Assembly (NCBI GenBank): GCA_031419455.1
Contig: JANOKS010000030.1
Span: 1 to 64,000, forward strand
Reading direction: 5' to 3'
Length of the DNA stretch: 64,000 nt
DNA from: UBA7672 sp031419455
GTDB taxonomy: Bacteria > Pseudomonadota > Alphaproteobacteria > Caulobacterales > Hyphomonadaceae
The first letter of the stretch is position 1. Every line of letters begins with the position of its first letter. The notes under the pieces are model-generated. The model had not been told where the DNA came from. It did not search any database and saw only the letters and a program-made list of their open reading frames with translations. Of the stretch, positions 17,118 through 25,789 are shown piece after piece. A program made the translations under genes and the position numbers.

Positions 17118-18807
17118 TCGCCCCCTTCAGGTTGAAAAGGTCATCGCCACGGCTGCGCGCCGTGCCGCTGGAGGTGTCCGAGGCGTCGAGTTCGGCTTCC
17201 TCGGCGTCGAGCGCTGCGGCGCGGGCGGCGAGCGCATCTTCGAGCGCCTGCGGCTCGACCCAGCCGGCCACGACGCGGGCCTTGAGGATGAACAGCTCGG
17301 CGTCCTCGCGGCTCATGTCGGCCTTCTCGAGCAGGCCGGCCACGAATTTCGGCTTGCCGTCCGGACCCGGCTCTTTCCAGCCAATGAGATCGTCCGGCAC
17401 CAGGCCGGCGAGATCGTCGATCGTCAGAACCGCGTTCTCGCCGAACTTCACCGCCATGACCGGCGTCACGCCTTCCATGTCGGCGACTTCGTCGGTGACG
17501 CCGAGTTCCTTGCGCTTGGCGACCAGTTCGGCCGTCAGCCTTTCGAGATACTCACGCGCGCGCTCCTGCAGTTCGCTTGCGACTTCCTCGTCGAAGCCTT
17601 CGATCGAAGCGAGCTGCTCGATCTCGACATAGGCGATCTCTTCCACGGTCTCGAAGCCTTCGGAGGCGAGCAGCTGGGCCAGCGTCTCATCGGCGTCGAG
17701 GGCTTTCTGGAACAGGTCGGTGCGCTCCTTGAAGTCGCGCTGGCGGCGTTCCGAGTCGGCAGTTTCCGTCATCAGGTCGATCTGCCAGCCGGTGAGCTGG
17801 GAGGCGAGGCGCACGTTCTGGCCGCGGCGGCCGATGGCGAGCGGGAACTGGCTCTCCTCGACCACGACTTCAACGCGGCCCTCTTCCTCGTCGATCACGA
17901 CCTTGGAGACTTCGGCTGGCTGCAGCGCGTTGACGATGAAGGTCGCGTCATCGCCCGACCACGGGATGATGTCGATCTTTTCGCCGCCGAGTTCGGACAC
18001 CACCGCCTGAACACGCGCGCCGCGCATGCCTACGCAGGCGCCGACCGGGTCGATCGAGTTGTCATGGCTGAACACGCCGATCTTGGCGCGCGATCCCGGA
18101 TCGCGGGCGCAGGCCTTGATCTCGATGACGCCCTCGTAGACTTCGGGAACCTCCTGCGCGAACAGCGCGATCATGAACGATGGGTGGGCGCGGGAGAGGA
18201 AGATCTGCGGGCCCTTGGCTTCGGCCGACACCTTGTAGAGATATGAGCGGACGCGGTCGCCAGTGTTGAAATTCTCGCGCGGGATGCCGTCATTGCGGCG
18301 GATGACGCCCTCGGCCTTGCCGAGATCGACGATGACGTGGCCGTATTCGACGCGCTTCACCGTGCCGTTGATGATCTCGCCGACGCGGTCCTTGAAGTCG
18401 TTGTACTGGCGCTGGCGTTCGGCTTCGCGGACCTTGCCGGTGATGACCTGTTTCGCCGTCTGGGCGGCGACTCGGCCGAACTCGAACGGGGGAAGTTCTT
18501 CCCTGAATTCGTTGCCGATTTCAGCGTCGGAATCCATCTTCTTGGCGTCGGCCAGGTTGAGCTGCGTGACCGGGTTCTCGACCGTCTCGACGATGGTCTG
18601 CACGCGCCAGAGTCGGGTCTCGCCGGAGTCCGGATTGATCTCGGCGCGAATGTCGTGTTCGAGGCCGTAGCGCGAGCGGGCGGCCTTCTGGATCGCCTCC
18701 TCCATCGCCTCCAGCACGATGCGCTTGTCGATGGATTTCTCCGCCGCGACCGCGTTGGCGATCTGCAGGATTTCCAGCTTGTTTGCCGAAATTGCGCCGG
18801 TTGCCAT
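17098..18807 (-). CDS. nusA: Transcription termination/antitermination factor NusA
   Basis: A 569-residue RNA polymerase-associated factor. It has an N-terminal polymerase-binding domain (about 1-130), an S1 domain (about 135-200, RVEYGHVIVDLGKAEGVI), two KH domains (about 230-345, with DPVGACVGMRGARVQAVV and IGRRGQNVRLASQLTGW) and C-terminal acidic repeats (about 360-520). The start has AGGA 4-5 bases upstream. It lies 5 bp after rimP and overlaps ylxR. Length and motifs are fully canonical for alphaproteobacteria. Confidence 0.98.
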   Translation of the reverse strand: MATGAISANKLEILQIANAVAAEKSIDKRIVLEAMEEAIQKAARSRYGLEHDIRAEINPDSGETRLWRVQTIVETVENPVTQLNLADAKKMDSDAEIGNEFREELPPFEFGRVAAQTAKQVITGKVREAERQRQYNDFKDRVGEIINGTVKRVEYGHVIVDLGKAEGVIRRNDGIPRENFNTGDRVRSYLYKVSAEAKGPQIFLSRAHPSFMIALFAQEVPEVYEGVIEIKACARDPGSRAKIGVFSHDNSIDPVGACVGMRGARVQAVVSELGGEKIDIIPWSGDDATFIVNALQPAEVSKVVIDEEEGRVEVVVEESQFPLAIGRRGQNVRLASQLTGWQIDLMTETADSERRQRDFKERTDLFQKALDADETLAQLLASEGFETVEEIAYVEIEQLASIEGFDEEVASELQERAREYLERLTAELVAKRKELGVTDEVADMEGVTPVMAVKFGENAVLTIDDLAGLVPDDLIGWKEPGPDGKPKFVAGLLEKADMSREDAELFILKARVVAGWVEPQALEDALAARAAALDAEEAELDASDTSSGTARSRGDDLFNLKGANASTDQ

Positions 18808-18812
18808 TTTTC

Positions 18813-19496
18813 CTAGTTCCTCTTGCCGTCGTCTAGTTCTGTGTCGCCTGCGTCGAGATCATCCTCGTCGCCTTCAAAATCTTCCGCGTCGTCGACTTCG
18901 ACATCGTCGAAGTCCTCTTCAAGCGCTTCGCCGAGACCGACGATCTCTTCCTCGTCGTCTTCTTCAGCCTCGCCTTCTTCGCCTTCATTGGGCGGCGGCG
19001 CCTTGGCGCGCGCGGCCTGGATCAGCTTGTCGGTGAGCACCATGGTCGCCCGCGCCATGTCGGCCACCGGGAGTTGCGCGCTGCCGCCATCCTTCAGGTT
19101 CAGTTCGACCACGCCGTCCGTCTCGCTGACGATCCAGCCGTGGAAACGCTTGCGGCCGTCAGCGCCGGGCATGCCGAGTTCGACCTTGATCTCGTGGCCG
19201 AGCCAGTTGGCGAAATCGCCGACGCGCGTCAGCGGCCGGTCGATGCCGGGGCTGGAGACTTCGAGATGGTATTCGGTGGCGATCGGGTCTTCCGCCTCCA
19301 GCACGGGCGAGATGGCGCGGGAGAATTTCGCGCAGGCCGCAACCGTCATCGTGCCGTCCGGCCGCTCCGCCATGATCTGCAGCGTGGGCGTCTGCCCGCC
19401 CATCACCCGCACACGCACGACATCGAGGCCGAGGCCGGCTGCCATGGGCTCGATCATGTCGAGGATACGGATTTCAATTTCGCTCTGCGCCCGCAT
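18813..19496 (-). CDS. rimP: Ribosome maturation factor RimP
   Basis: A 227-residue 30S-assembly factor, first gene of the operon. The N-terminal domain (MIEPMAAGLGLDVVRVRVMGG) and the signature YHLEVSSPGIDRPLT are clear. The last 60 residues form a very acidic Asp/Glu tail (DDEEEIVGLGEALEEDFDD and onward), much longer than in E. coli RimP. Similar acidic tails occur in other alphaproteobacteria. An AAGGA is placed about 12 bases before the ATG. Confidence 0.95.
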   Translation of the reverse strand: MRAQSEIEIRILDMIEPMAAGLGLDVVRVRVMGGQTPTLQIMAERPDGTMTVAACAKFSRAISPVLEAEDPIATEYHLEVSSPGIDRPLTRVGDFANWLGHEIKVELGMPGADGRKRFHGWIVSETDGVVELNLKDGGSAQLPVADMARATMVLTDKLIQAARAKAPPPNEGEEGEAEEDDEEEIVGLGEALEEDFDDVEVDDAEDFEGDEDDLDAGDTELDDGKRN

Positions 19497-19544
19497 ACGG
19501 GGTGCGTTTCCTTCAGGTTTGGCCCAAAAATCAGGCCGTAAATG

Positions 19545-19580
19545 CGAAGCGGCGGCCCAGTTCCCGGGGCCGCCGCTTCG
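19545..19580 (-). promoter_or_regulatory. Strong hairpin in the leader of the rimP operon
   Basis: A perfect 14-bp GC-rich stem (19545-19558 with 19567-19580, loop of 8) lies 49 bp before the rimP start, in the 186-bp gap below the small secreted protein gene. On the minus strand it is followed by CATTTACGG and, 15 bases on, GATTTTTGG. It may be the upstream gene's terminator or an attenuator of the rimP operon; the T-tract is poor, so the choice is open. Confidence 0.5.
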
Positions 19581-19682
19581 ATGTGAGAACTGGTTCGAGG
19601 GGGCATATAGGCGCTTGGGCCATGGCTGTCCAGCGGTCTTTCCGGTCTGCCCCGTCGCAATCGATGCGGTCGCGTTCGACCG

Positions 19683-20099
19683 CTACTGCGGCTGCGGCTG
19701 CCACTGCGACTGCAGGCGATAGCGTGCGGCTTCGAGCTGGACGGCAATCGCTTCCCGTTCACCAACCCGGCTGTGGCATCCGACCGCGAGCTGGGTCTCC
19801 AACGTGGACACGAGCTGGGCGTCGTCCTCGACGGCGGCGAGCGCGGCCGACCGCAGGCTCAACGCGGCCTGGAGTTGACGCGCATCCATCGCATGCGGCG
19901 CGGCCGCATCGCTCAGGGACACAGCTTCCGCAAACCTGCTCCCGTGCAATGCGGAGACCCCAGCCGCAAACGGCGCGACATAGTCCCGCCGAGCCTTCGT
20001 TGGCGTTGGATCCTGAGGGTCGGGACATGAAAGGGTCTGAGCCACGGCGACGGGCGCCAGCAGAATCACACAGAGGGCAGAGACGGCCAGAAGCTTCAC
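19683..20099 (-). CDS. Small secreted protein of unknown function
   Basis: A 138-residue protein with a clear signal peptide (MKLLAVSALCVILLAPVAVAQ). The mature part is helical and Ala-rich (FAAGVSALHGSRFAEAVSLSDAA...), possibly a short TPR-like helical repeat, with two cysteines (LSCPDP and VGCHSR) that could form a disulfide. GGGAGG lies 4 bases before the ATG, which supports expression. It lies upstream of rimP in the same orientation and diverges from the serine hydrolase. Confidence 0.65.
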   Translation of the reverse strand: MKLLAVSALCVILLAPVAVAQTLSCPDPQDPTPTKARRDYVAPFAAGVSALHGSRFAEAVSLSDAAAPHAMDARQLQAALSLRSAALAAVEDDAQLVSTLETQLAVGCHSRVGEREAIAVQLEAARYRLQSQWQPQPQ

Positions 20100-20250
20100 A
20101 TACGCCTCCCGTTTTCTGCGCGCATCATATCACGATCGCCCTGCGGTTGCGATGCGCGCCGTCTCGCGGGGGCGCCGCGACGGTAGACTTTTGCCGGACG
20201 TCTCCATGCGCTATGGATGCCGCATGGGGAAACAGCCGGGAGCACCATCG

Positions 20251-21567
20251 ATGAAACGCCACCTCTTCACCGCGGCATCAGCCGCCATTCTGGCTCTTGC
20301 GGCTGCGTGCGCGCCCGCCGCGCCGACAGCAGAGGTCGCGGAGACGCCGCCGCCGGTTGTCGCCGATCCGAACGCGACGTCACTTACCATGGCCGCTGAT
20401 CCGACGGCCCTCGGCTTCGATCCGGCGATCTTCGCGAAGGCCAAGGCCGACATCGAGGCCGGCGTGAAGGCCGGCACGATTCCTGGCGGGCTCTTTCTGG
20501 TCGCGAAGGGCGGCCAGGTTGTGAACATCACTGCCGTGGGCGTCGAAGGCCCGGGCGACGCCGACCCGGTGACGCCCGAGACGATCTTCCGCGTCTACTC
20601 GATGACCAAGCCGGTCGTCTCGGTCGCCACAATGGCGCTGGTCGAGGATGGCAAGCTTGGCCTCGAAGACCCGATCTCGAAATACATTCCCGAATTCGCC
20701 AATCCGAAAGTGCTGGTCGGCAATGGGCAGACGCGGCCCGCCGCGCGCGAGGTCGCGGTGCGCGATCTGCTCGCCCATAAGTCGGGGCTGATCTATGGCG
20801 TGTTCGATCCCGAGAGCGAGCTTGGCAAGCTGTACATGGCCGCGGGCGACACGCGGCTGGACGTCACGGGGCTCGAGCTTTCCAAGGCCATCGCCGCCCT
20901 GCCCCTGAAGTTCGATCCGGGGTCGGCGTGGCATTATTCGCGCTCGACTGATGTGCTGGGCGCCGTGCTGGAAGTCGCCTCGGGCAAGACGCTGGACGTG
21001 CTGCTGGATGAGACGATCTTCACCCCGCTCGGCATGAACGACACGAGCTTCTATCTGGATGAAGACGAGTTCAGCCGCCTGGCCGAACCGCCGGCCGGCA
21101 TCGCGCTCTCCACGCCGAAGGTGAAAGCGCCGATGCTCTCGGGCGGCGGCGGGCTCAATGCGACAACGGAAGACTATTTCCGCTTTGTCGAAATGCTGCG
21201 TGGCAGGGGAAGCTATCGCGGCGTCGAGATCATCAAGCCGGAATCGCTCGACGCCATGCTGGTGAACCAGATGACGCCCGATGTTGACCGCACGGCCTGG
21301 TTCTATGGGCCGGCGGGCGGGTTCGGGCTTGGCTTCGGCCTGCTGCCGATCGACATGAAGGACCCGAGCAAGGGCGAGTATTTCTCGTGGGCGGGCTATG
21401 CCGGCACCAACATGTGGGTCGATCCGAAGAACGACATCACGACGATCTTCATGATCCAGAACAATGAGGCGGCTGGAACCTTCGACCAGCGCAGCTGGGT
21501 CTATGGCGGCTATGCGTCGGCTGCCGCGCCGCCCATCCCGTCTGTGCCGGCGGCCCCGGCGCAGTAG
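20251..21567 (+). CDS. Serine hydrolase, class C beta-lactamase family
   Basis: A 438-residue exported protein. Its N-terminus has a lipoprotein-like signal (ILALAAACAPAAP; Ala instead of Leu at -3 makes lipidation uncertain). The catalytic domain has the SxxK tetrad SMTK (Ser about 117) and a Tyr in HYSRS, with a Gly-rich motif later (SGGGGLNATTEDYFRF). Such enzymes are esterases, D-aminopeptidases or penicillin-binding-like proteins more often than true beta-lactamases. The ATG at 20251 is chosen for the signal peptide and a GGGAG 8 bases upstream. It is closed by the terminator at 21591-21620. Confidence 0.85.
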   Translation: MKRHLFTAASAAILALAAACAPAAPTAEVAETPPPVVADPNATSLTMAADPTALGFDPAIFAKAKADIEAGVKAGTIPGGLFLVAKGGQVVNITAVGVEGPGDADPVTPETIFRVYSMTKPVVSVATMALVEDGKLGLEDPISKYIPEFANPKVLVGNGQTRPAAREVAVRDLLAHKSGLIYGVFDPESELGKLYMAAGDTRLDVTGLELSKAIAALPLKFDPGSAWHYSRSTDVLGAVLEVASGKTLDVLLDETIFTPLGMNDTSFYLDEDEFSRLAEPPAGIALSTPKVKAPMLSGGGGLNATTEDYFRFVEMLRGRGSYRGVEIIKPESLDAMLVNQMTPDVDRTAWFYGPAGGFGLGFGLLPIDMKDPSKGEYFSWAGYAGTNMWVDPKNDITTIFMIQNNEAAGTFDQRSWVYGGYASAAAPPIPSVPAAPAQ

Positions 21568-21590
21568 GCTTCAAGGCGAGACGAAATGCG

Positions 21591-21620
21591 ACAGGCCCGG
21601 CCACAAGCCGGGCCTGTTTG
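21591..21620 (+). terminator. Intrinsic terminator after the serine hydrolase gene
   Basis: A perfect 11-bp stem, ACAGGCCCGGC / GCCGGGCCTGT (21591-21601, 21607-21617), with a 5-base loop is followed by TTTG. It separates the hydrolase from the acyl-CoA dehydrogenase gene. Confidence 0.82.
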
Positions 21621-21680
21621 CATCTGGCGCTTGGTCGCGCACGCAATACAATGAGGAAAACAGACAGGGAGAGACCGACC

Positions 21681-22946
21681 ATGATTGGCGGCGAACACGA
21701 CAACGAACTCAACGACCTGCGCATGTCGGAGAAGGGCCGTCCGCTGTTTGAGGCAGTGAAGCGGCACATCGTCGAGAATGTCGCGCCGATCCATGAGGAA
21801 TTCGAGGAACTCGACCATCAGAAGACCGACCGCTGGAGCTGGCATCCGCGGCAGCTTGAGCTTCTGGATGGCGCGAAGAAAAAGGCGAAGGCTGCGGGGC
21901 TCTGGAATTTCTTCCTGCCGAATGCGGAGACCGGCGAAGGCCTCTCGAACCTCGACTACGCCTATATCGCAGCCGAACTGGGCAAGCAGCCGCTGGCGTC
22001 CGAGACGCTGAACTGTTCAGCGCCCGACACCGGCAACATGGAAGTGCTGGAGCGGGTCGGCACGCCCGCGCAGAAGCAGAAATGGCTGGAGCCGCTGCTT
22101 AATGGCGAGATCCGCTCGGCCTATGCGATGACCGAGCCGAATGTCGCCTCGTCCGACGCCAAGAATATTTCCACCTCCGCCGTGCTCGAGGGCAATGAGT
22201 GGGTGATCAATGGCGAGAAATACTACATTTCCAACGCGGGCGATCCGCGCTGCAAGATCATGATCACCATGGTGAAAACGAGCCCGGATGCGCCGCCTCA
22301 CCTGCAGCAGTCGCAGATCCTCGTGCCGATGGACACGCCCGGCGTGAAGGTGATCGGGCCGATGCATGTCTTCGGGGCCGACCATGCCCCGCGCGGCCAC
22401 ATGCACATCAAGTTCACCAATGTGCGCGTGCCGAAGGAGAACATCCTGCTCGGCGAAGGCCGCGGTTTCGAGATCAGCCAGGTCCGCCTCGGGCCGGGCC
22501 GCATCCACCACTGCATGCGGACGATCGGCAAGGCGGAAGCAGCCCTGGAGATGATGATCAAGCGCGGCCTTTCACGGGAAGCCTTTGGCCAGCCGCTGAT
22601 CAAGCTCGGCAAGAATCCGGAAGTCGTCTCGCGCGCTCGCTACGACATCGAGCAGATGCGGCTGATGGTGCTGAAAGCCGCCAAGGCGATGGACGTGCTG
22701 GGCAATCGCGAGGCGCGCGTGTGGGTGTCGATGGTGAAATCGATGATCCCGGAAATCACCTGCCGCATCATCGACGAGGCGATCCAGGTCCACGGCGCGA
22801 CCGGCATTTCGCAATGGACGCCGCTGGCGGAACTCTATGCCGACGTGCGTCACCTGCGCTTTGCCGACGGTCCGGACGAGGTGCACCACATGGTGGTGAG
22901 CCGCGCGGAGATCAGGAAGTACGAGCCGGGGCGGAACGCGCCGTAG
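21681..22946 (+). CDS. Acyl-CoA dehydrogenase
   Basis: A 421-residue flavoenzyme that oxidises acyl-CoA thioesters to enoyl-CoA. It shows the three-part family layout: N-terminal helices (about 1-130), beta-domain (AYAMTEPNVASSDA...VINGEKYYISNAGDPRC) and C-terminal helices with IIDEAIQVHGATGISQWTPLAELYADVRHLRFADGPDEVH. The closest type is the FadE/ACAD10-11-like group, which acts on branched or hydroxylated substrates; specificity is inferred. GGGAGAG precedes the ATG at 21681. It is convergent with the SLC13 transporter gene. Confidence 0.9.
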   Translation: MIGGEHDNELNDLRMSEKGRPLFEAVKRHIVENVAPIHEEFEELDHQKTDRWSWHPRQLELLDGAKKKAKAAGLWNFFLPNAETGEGLSNLDYAYIAAELGKQPLASETLNCSAPDTGNMEVLERVGTPAQKQKWLEPLLNGEIRSAYAMTEPNVASSDAKNISTSAVLEGNEWVINGEKYYISNAGDPRCKIMITMVKTSPDAPPHLQQSQILVPMDTPGVKVIGPMHVFGADHAPRGHMHIKFTNVRVPKENILLGEGRGFEISQVRLGPGRIHHCMRTIGKAEAALEMMIKRGLSREAFGQPLIKLGKNPEVVSRARYDIEQMRLMVLKAAKAMDVLGNREARVWVSMVKSMIPEITCRIIDEAIQVHGATGISQWTPLAELYADVRHLRFADGPDEVHHMVVSRAEIRKYEPGRNAP

Positions 22947-22955
22947 GCCCGCACC

Positions 22956-24734
22956 CTACCCCGCGACGGGCGACCAGAACAGGACGATGAGCGGCGTCGC
23001 GACGACCAGCACGATGATCGACAGCGGCAGGCCGAGCCGCCAGTAGTCGCCGAAGCGGTAGCCGCCCGGGCCCATCACCAGCGTGTTGCACTGGTGGCCG
23101 ATGGGCGTGAGGAAGTCGCACGCAGCGCCGATGGCGACCGCCATGAGATAGGCGTCGGGATCGACGCCGAGGCTCTGAGCTGTCGCCGCCGCGATCGGCG
23201 CAAGGATCAGCACGGTGGCGGCGTTGTTGAGGAAGGGCGTTACCGCCATGCCGACCAGGATCAGCACGGCGACGGCAAGCCAGGGCGGCATCGGGCCAAG
23301 CAGTTGCGCCAGCGGAGCAGCAAGCAGCGCCGCGCCGCCCGTGCTGGCGATCGCCTCGCTGACGGGGATGAGGCAGGCCAGCAGGACGAGCAGCGAGCCG
23401 TCGATGGCGCGATAGGCCTCGCTCATGTTCATGACGCGCAGCACGAGCACGCCGACGGCGGCCGCGGCGAAGGCGACGTGGATCGGAAGCCAGCCCATGC
23501 CGATGGCGAGAACGGCCGCGGCAAGAAGAACCAGCGGTGCGAAGCCGAACCGCTTCACGCCCAGGGCAATCGCCCGTTCGGATAGCGGCAGCACGCGCAG
23601 TTCCGCGAAGGCGATGCCGATATTGCCCTCGTCCGCCTTGAAGATGACGACGTCGCCGCCGCGCAGGCGGATCGAGCGCAGTTCGGTGGCGAGGCGCGAC
23701 CCCTCGCGGCTCACAGCCAGAAGGCTGAGGCCATAGCGCTCGTGCAACCTGCTCTGGGACACCGATCGACCCGCCAGGCTCGAATCGCCGGCGATGACGC
23801 CCTCGACGACGCGCACCTCGTCGGCGCTTTCATTGTCCTCGCGATGGCGGTCGCCGGTGAGATTGAGCTTTGCGGCGGCGGCGAACTTTTCGAGCGCCGC
23901 CTGCTCGCCCTCGACGATCACATGATCGCCCGCGACCAGCAGACGATCAGGAGACGGCTTGCCACTTTTCTTTTCCGTGACGACGGAGACAACATCGGTT
24001 TCCTCCGTGCTGAGCGCATCCAGTTCGGAGAACGGCTTGCCGATCCATTCGGAATCCTCCGGGATCGACATCTCGGTGACATAGCGCGCGGTTTCGAGGC
24101 TTTCGGCCACGCTGGTCGGCGAGGTCCGGTCAATGCGGATGAAGAATGGCGCGATGGCGAGGAAGGCAAAGCCCGCCGCGCAGACGCCGAGCCCGACAGG
24201 CGCGAAGTCGAACAGCGCATAGGGCTCGCCGAGAATGGACTCGCGCACGCTTGACACGATGACGTTTGGAGATGTGCCGACCAGCGTGACCAGCCCGCCG
24301 AGCAGCGAGGCGAACGACATCGGCATCAGCAGTTGCGACACCGGCGTTCCCGTCTTGCGCGCGTTCTGGATCGCGATCGGCATCATGATGGCGAGCGCGC
24401 CGATGTTCTTGGTGATCATCGACAGGATCATCACCGCGCCGGCAAAGGCAGGAATCTGCACATGCGGATGGGTGAGCCAGCCCAGCACCGGCGCGAGGGC
24501 GCGGTCGATCAGGCCGGAGCGGGCAATTGCGGCGCTGAGCACCAGCACAGAGGCGATGATCCAGATCAGGTCGTTGCCGAAGCCGGAGAACATCCTGTCT
24601 GCGGGAATGACGCCGACCAGCACGCCGGCGACCAGCGCCATCAAGGCGACGAGATCGTAGCGCAGCTTGCCCCAGACGAAGAGCGCGACAGCTCCGCCCA
24701 TCACGGCGAATGCCAGCGCCTGTTCGGTTGTCAT
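22956..24734 (-). CDS. SLC13/DASS-family transporter with TrkA-C (RCK) domains
   Basis: A 592-residue inner-membrane transporter of the divalent anion:Na+ symporter type. Two halves of 5-6 hydrophobic helices each flank a soluble insert (about 200-390) with two TrkA-C/RCK-type segments (DRLLVAGDHVIVEGEQAALEKF; RLRGGDVVIFKADEGNI). The second half carries the SNP/NNA-like motif FLNNAATVLILAPIAAATA and PIGHQCNTLVMGPGGY. Substrates of relatives include sulfate, thiosulfate and dicarboxylates. ATG 24734 is preferred over the long upstream reading to 24860. It lies 122 bp below the cytochrome gene. Confidence 0.86.
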   Translation of the reverse strand: MTTEQALAFAVMGGAVALFVWGKLRYDLVALMALVAGVLVGVIPADRMFSGFGNDLIWIIASVLVLSAAIARSGLIDRALAPVLGWLTHPHVQIPAFAGAVMILSMITKNIGALAIMMPIAIQNARKTGTPVSQLLMPMSFASLLGGLVTLVGTSPNVIVSSVRESILGEPYALFDFAPVGLGVCAAGFAFLAIAPFFIRIDRTSPTSVAESLETARYVTEMSIPEDSEWIGKPFSELDALSTEETDVVSVVTEKKSGKPSPDRLLVAGDHVIVEGEQAALEKFAAAAKLNLTGDRHREDNESADEVRVVEGVIAGDSSLAGRSVSQSRLHERYGLSLLAVSREGSRLATELRSIRLRGGDVVIFKADEGNIGIAFAELRVLPLSERAIALGVKRFGFAPLVLLAAAVLAIGMGWLPIHVAFAAAAVGVLVLRVMNMSEAYRAIDGSLLVLLACLIPVSEAIASTGGAALLAAPLAQLLGPMPPWLAVAVLILVGMAVTPFLNNAATVLILAPIAAATAQSLGVDPDAYLMAVAIGAACDFLTPIGHQCNTLVMGPGGYRFGDYWRLGLPLSIIVLVVATPLIVLFWSPVAG

Positions 24735-24856
24735 TTGCGTCCGTCCCTGGCTGTCATGACGGAGCGCGTGGTTCCGCCAAAGGCCACAACGCGCGAGATG
24801 GCAGGAGGGTGCGGCTTCCAAAGCTCCAACCGAGAAGTTTTCCGGGGGCGCCCGCG

Positions 24857-25789
24857 TCACTCGGCGAGCGCGGCCCGCAGCATGGCTGGATCATAGAGCG
24901 AGCGGTCGGCTTGCCTGTAGAGCGGTCCGATCAGGGCAATGACGTCTTCGGCAAGGTTGGGTGCGGCCGCGCCGGCGCGGATGCTGTCGGCGGCGGAGGC
25001 GAATCGGGCGCTCAGGGATTCGATCTGGGGCCGCGCATCGCCGCGGGTGAAGCGTTCGTGCAGGCGCTCCAGCCGCTCGCGCGCGACGCGAATGTAGAAC
25101 AGCTTCACGTCGGCGGGCGCGTCCCTCACCAGCAAGATTGTGGAGGCGGACATCACGGCTGCATAGTCGTCGAGATAATCGACCTTCTCGATCGCAGCCG
25201 GGTCGGCGCAGTGAGCGATGCCGATACTGTCGAGATAGGCGAGCACGGCGTCAAAGACGTAGGTCGGCGGCGCCTGCCCGTCGAACTCCTCGACGATCAG
25301 GCCACGCACCTTGTCCGCGAACGGCTTTGACGTGCGGTCCTTCATCTGCCCGCCATCGCGTGTGGCGAGGTCCGGGATCGCCACGGGATCGAAGGCGTCG
25401 TTGCCGCGCACTTTCGAGAACAGGCTGGAGGTGACGTCCGCCGTGCCCGGCGCGCCGGAGACGCCGGCGACGAAGAAATCCGCGTTGCCGCGGCCGTTGA
25501 TGTGACAGGACGAACAGGACAGCCCCATCCGCGCAGCAGCGCCGCCGAGCAGCGCGGGCGATTCGAAGGCGATGCGACCAAGTGTCAGCTTCAGGCTTTC
25601 GTCATCAGGCTCTTTCGCCGGCGCCGGCTCGCAGGCGACCGGCGCAGTGGTCAGCGCCTTCACCGCATCGGCTTCCGGCGCAACCCAGCGCAGGGCGCGC
25701 AGACTGTCGGAGGTGACCGGCGCCATGGCTTCGGGCGCAGTGGCGCAGGAGGCGAGTGCGAGCATCAGGCCAGCAGGGAGAAGTCTCAG
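24857..25789 (-). CDS. Lipoprotein c-type cytochrome, monoheme
   Basis: A protein of about 310 residues with one heme c motif, CSSCH (MGLSCSSCHINGRGNADFF), in a context like MauG/cytochrome-c-peroxidase relatives but with only one CxxCH. The reading frame extends upstream to 26095, but that part lies inside the TPR gene and is antisense to nothing real. The best start is an unusual CTG at 25789, giving the lipoprotein signal RLLPAGLMLALASC and overlapping the TPR stop as CTGA. An ATG at 25765 would leave only six residues before the lipobox Cys. It would be exported and lipid-anchored; electron partner unknown. Confidence 0.72.
   Translation of the reverse strand: MRLLPAGLMLALASCATAPEAMAPVTSDSLRALRWVAPEADAVKALTTAPVACEPAPAKEPDDESLKLTLGRIAFESPALLGGAAARMGLSCSSCHINGRGNADFFVAGVSGAPGTADVTSSLFSKVRGNDAFDPVAIPDLATRDGGQMKDRTSKPFADKVRGLIVEEFDGQAPPTYVFDAVLAYLDSIGIAHCADPAAIEKVDYLDDYAAVMSASTILLVRDAPADVKLFYIRVARERLERLHERFTRGDARPQIESLSARFASAADSIRAGAAAPNLAEDVIALIGPLYRQADRSLYDPAMLRAALAE

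Noticed and set aside
20251..21567. True antibiotic-resistance beta-lactamase
   Set aside because: The SxxK/YxS pattern is shared by many esterases and peptidases of this family; nothing here points to drug resistance.
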